8,015 nt of DNA. Source: Candidatus Bipolaricaulota bacterium. Lineage in GTDB: Bacteria; Bipolaricaulota; Bipolaricaulia; Bipolaricaulales; Bipolaricaulaceae. This document shows positions 6,289 through 8,015 of this stretch, piece after piece. The notes below the pieces were generated by a model, which had not been told where the DNA came from, did not search any database, and saw nothing but the letters and a program-made list of their open reading frames with translations. Location of the stretch: positions 1 to 8,015 of the forward strand of contig JAJOKL010000148.1 in NCBI GenBank assembly GCA_021129895.1, written 5' to 3'. Each line of letters opens with the position of its first letter. Positions within the stretch are counted from its first letter, which is position 1. Made by a program: the position numbers and the translations under genes.

Positions 6289-7034
6289 TCCTGAGTTCTC
6301 TTTTGCAGGGCGGTGAGGAGGTCGATGGGTACCGGGAACACCACCGTGTGGGCGTTCTCGGTGGCGAGCTCGGCCAGCGTCTGGAGGTAGCGAAGCTGCA
6401 ACGCCCCGGCCGACCGCTGCATGATCTCCGCCGCCTCCCTCAATTTCTCCGCCGCCTGCAGCTCCCCCTCCGCGTTGATGATCTTGGAGCGCCGCTCCCG
6501 CTCCGCCTCCGCCTGGCGGGCGATGGCCCGCTGCATCTCGGTGGGGATCTTCACGTCCTTGATCTCCACCGTGATCACCTTGATCCCCCAGGGGTCGGTG
6601 TGCTCGTCGATGATGGCCTGAAGCTCCTGGTTCAGCTTCTCCCGCGCGGCCAGGATCTCGTCCAGCTCGGCCTTGCCCAGCACCGACCGCAGGGTGGTCA
6701 TGGAGATCTGCCGGGTGGCCTCGATGAAGTCCAGCACCTCCACCACCGCCGCCTGGGGGTCCACCACCCGGAAGTACACCACCGCGTTCACGCTCACCGG
6801 CACGTTGTCCCGGGTGATCACCTCCTGGGGCGGCACGTCCAGGGTGATGGTACGCAGGCCCACCATCACCATCTTGTCCACGATGGGGATGATGAAGAAA
6901 AGCCCCGGCCCTTTGGTCCCCACCAGCCGCCCCAGCCGAAAGATCACGCCCCGTTCGTACTCCCGCACGATCTTGATGGCGCTGGCCAGAAACAGCACTA
7001 CCAGCGCCACCACTATGCTGACTGCTATGTACAT
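6285..7034 (-). CDS. SPFH/stomatin-family membrane protein (slipin)
   Basis: SPFH proteins assemble into oligomeric membrane scaffolds that organise microdomains and influence membrane proteases; bacterial slipins are often partnered with an NfeD protein. The 249-residue protein has an amino-terminal membrane helix (about 4-20), then REYERGVIFRLGRLVGTKGP (24-43), GLFFIIPIVDKMVMVGLRT (44-62), DVPPQEVITRDNVPVSVNAV (66-85), VYFRVVDP (86-93) and WGIKVITVEIKDVKIP (149-164). A charged coiled-coil region rich in Glu, Arg and Ala spans about 165-208. This is the full slipin pattern. The ATG at 7034 has AAGGAGGGG at 7045-7037 and a strong promoter just upstream; longer in-frame starts up to 7145 would place the promoter inside the gene. 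No NfeD gene is adjacent; the partner in this transcript is the MBL-fold hydrolase. Confidence 0.94.
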   Translation of the reverse strand: MYIAVSIVVALVVLFLASAIKIVREYERGVIFRLGRLVGTKGPGLFFIIPIVDKMVMVGLRTITLDVPPQEVITRDNVPVSVNAVVYFRVVDPQAAVVEVLDFIEATRQISMTTLRSVLGKAELDEILAAREKLNQELQAIIDEHTDPWGIKVITVEIKDVKIPTEMQRAIARQAEAERERRSKIINAEGELQAAEKLREAAEIMQRSAGALQLRYLQTLAELATENAHTVVFPVPIDLLTALQKRTQE

Positions 7035-7043
7035 AACCCCTCC

Positions 7044-7072
7044 TTGCGCCGCCCATGATAGGGGCCTAGGAT
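7044..7072 (+). promoter_or_regulatory. Probable weak promoter of tpiA
   Basis: TTGCGC (7044-7049) and TAGGAT (7067-7072) are spaced by 17 bp and point toward tpiA, with a predicted start near 7079 and a Shine-Dalgarno sequence at 7092-7098. The hexamers match the consensus only in part (3/6 and 4/6). The call rests on the spacing, on position in the only 70-bp gap upstream of tpiA, and on the need for a divergent promoter. Confidence 0.4.
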
Positions 7073-7084
7073 GGCCCTTGTCAA
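7055..7084 (-). promoter_or_regulatory. Sigma70-type promoter of the SPFH-MBL operon
   Basis: On the minus strand a perfect TTGACA -35 box (7084-7079) is separated by 18 bp from a TATCAT -10 box (7060-7055). The predicted start near 7048 leaves a leader of about 14 nt that contains AAGGAGGGG before the ATG at 7034. This is the best consensus promoter in the window. It occupies the same DNA as the predicted tpiA promoter. Confidence 0.75.
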
Positions 7085-7104
7085 CGGCAGAAAGGAGGAG
7101 GAAG

Positions 7105-7860
7105 GTGCGCACCCCGATCGTGGCGGCGAACTGGAAGATGCACAAGACGGTAAAGGAGGCGGCGGATTACTTCCGGCGGCTGCTGGAGTTGGTGCCGGCC
7201 CGGCCACCGGTGGAATTGGTGATCTTCCCCCCGGCCACCATACTGTGGATGGCACAGAAGCACCTGGGGGGGAGCGCGGTGGCTTGGGGGGCTCAAGATG
7301 CGTATCCTGAACCGCAAGGGGCATTTACCGGGGAGATATCCGTGGTCCAGATCGCGGACCTGGGGGCGAAGTACCTCATCTGTGGCCACTCCGAGCGGCG
7401 GCACATCTTTCAGGAGGACGATCGGCTCGTCGGCCGTAAGGTGGGAGCGGCGTTGGAGAGCGGGCTCATCCCCATCCTGTGCGTGGGCGAGCGGTTGGAG
7501 GAGCGCGAGGCGGGCCGGGCCTGGCAGGTGGTGGAAGGTCAGCTCGCCGCGGCCTTAGCTGAGCTGGAACTCCCCTCTCCCGCGAAGCTGGTGATCGCCT
7601 ACGAGCCGGTATGGGCCATCGGCACCGGGGTGCCGGCCCGGCCGGAGGACGCCCAGGAGATGGCGGCCCGCATCCGGGACTGGCTGCGGGAGCGGTTCGG
7701 GAAGGCAGGTGCCCAGGTGCGCATTCAGTACGGCGGCTCGGTGAAGCCGGAGAACGCCCGCGAATTTCTCACCCTGCCCGATATAGACGGGGCGCTGGTG
7801 GGCGGGGCATCTCTCGATCCGGACAAGTTCTGGGCCATCGCCCAGGCCGCGACCAGTTAG
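7105..7860 (+). CDS. tpiA: Triosephosphate isomerase TpiA
   Basis: TpiA interconverts dihydroxyacetone phosphate and glyceraldehyde 3-phosphate in the cytoplasm (glycolysis and gluconeogenesis). The 251-residue TIM barrel is complete, with substrate-binding Asn9 and Lys11 in AANWKMHK (7-14), the electrophile His95 in CGHSERR (93-99), catalytic base Glu167 in AYEPVWAIGTG (165-175, including the mobile loop 6 region) and the phosphate-binding YGGSVKPENA (209-218) and ALVGGASL (230-237). GTG at 7105 is chosen because AAGGAGG at 7092-7098 sits six bases upstream and the family amino terminus starts here; the open frame further upstream is antisense to the SPFH gene. A further reading frame starts almost at the stop codon, suggesting an operon. 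Confidence 0.97.
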   Translation: MRTPIVAANWKMHKTVKEAADYFRRLLELVPARPPVELVIFPPATILWMAQKHLGGSAVAWGAQDAYPEPQGAFTGEISVVQIADLGAKYLICGHSERRHIFQEDDRLVGRKVGAALESGLIPILCVGERLEEREAGRAWQVVEGQLAAALAELELPSPAKLVIAYEPVWAIGTGVPARPEDAQEMAARIRDWLRERFGKAGAQVRIQYGGSVKPENAREFLTLPDIDGALVGGASLDPDKFWAIAQAATS

Positions 7861-7862
7861 CC

Positions 7863-8015
7863 TTGCCCCCGGAGGCCTACCGGCCCGCCGGGGAGCTGGT
7901 GGCCCTGGCCGAGGAGGTTGCCCGGAGGCGGCCGGAGCTGGGGGTGCGGGCCCGGGAGATGCCGGTGGTGTGTGAGACCCAGACCCTGCGGCGCCACGGG
8001 CGGAAGGCCATCACC
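7863..8015 (+). CDS. Unrecognised protein, amino-terminal part (runs off the right edge)
   Basis: An open frame with strongly G/C-ending codons begins two bases after the tpiA stop and continues to the end of the window (51 codons). From TTG 7863 it reads LPPEAYRPAGELVALAEEVA, then RRRPELGVRAREMPVVCETQ and TLRRHGRKAIT. I do not recognise the family. The visible part is charged and probably begins with an amphipathic helix; there is no signal peptide or membrane segment. TTG 7863 has no Shine-Dalgarno sequence; GTG 7899 (with GGGGAG just upstream at 7890-7895) is an alternative start. Codon bias and the tight spacing suggest a real gene cotranscribed with tpiA. Confidence 0.5.
   Translation, partial: MPPEAYRPAGELVALAEEVARRRPELGVRAREMPVVCETQTLRRHGRKAIT

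Noticed and set aside
6289..7056. Amino-terminal extension of the MBL-fold protein by about 256 residues
   Set aside because: The extension is an out-of-frame reading of the SPFH gene with Gly/Ala/His-rich content; the family amino terminus starts at GTG 6288.
6673..7104. Long amino-terminal extension of TpiA
   Set aside because: It is antisense to the SPFH gene; the ribosome binding site at 7092-7098 and the family amino terminus fix the start at 7105.

Overview
The window is high-GC DNA (strong G/C preference at third codon positions) from a bacterium, and it is densely packed, with ATGA/GTGA stop-start overlaps and longer gene overlaps. The csaB gene points to a lineage that anchors S-layer proteins to pyruvylated wall polysaccharide. 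Composition, csaB and the apparently leaderless promoters (a TATACT box 7-8 nt before an ATG) would suit Deinococcota/Thermus-like or candidate-phylum thermophile genomes such as Bipolaricaulota. Taxonomy cannot be settled from this sequence alone.

Left end (1-529): remains of a minus-strand alpha-mannosidase gene (GH38). Its start codon and first residues (350-419) and one catalytic-domain piece (56-298) survive. Two identical 55-bp direct repeats (1-55 and 295-349) border the internal piece. Each repeat can fold into a 13-bp stem and looks like a REP/MITE-type palindromic element. The segment that should join the two pieces is missing, and the repeat stands in its place. Between this gene and the next lies a divergent promoter region in which both directions carry TATACT just before the ATG.

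Plus-strand block (530-5587): a MATE-family transporter gene with an internal deletion of about 75 codons and a 1-base frameshift near its 3' end (probable pseudogene); csaB (polysaccharide pyruvyl transferase); rsmH (16S rRNA m4C1402 methyltransferase); ftsL; and ftsI (division transpeptidase). Genes overlap or nearly touch, so this reads as one cell-envelope and division operon. It is the head of a dcw cluster without a visible mraZ and without murE/murF after ftsI.

Right part (5548-8015): a minus-strand pair, an SPFH/slipin membrane protein followed by a YycJ/WalJ-type metallo-beta-lactamase-fold hydrolase, whose 3' end overlaps ftsI tail to tail by 40 bp. It diverges from tpiA (triosephosphate isomerase) through a 70-bp gap in which the two predicted promoters occupy the same DNA. 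After tpiA an unrecognised reading frame runs off the right edge.

I see no tRNA, rRNA, CRISPR array or transposase gene. The least ordinary parts are the repeat-riddled mannosidase remnant, the matched divergent leaderless promoters, and the transporter-csaB-division gene arrangement. I found no convincing wholly new system.
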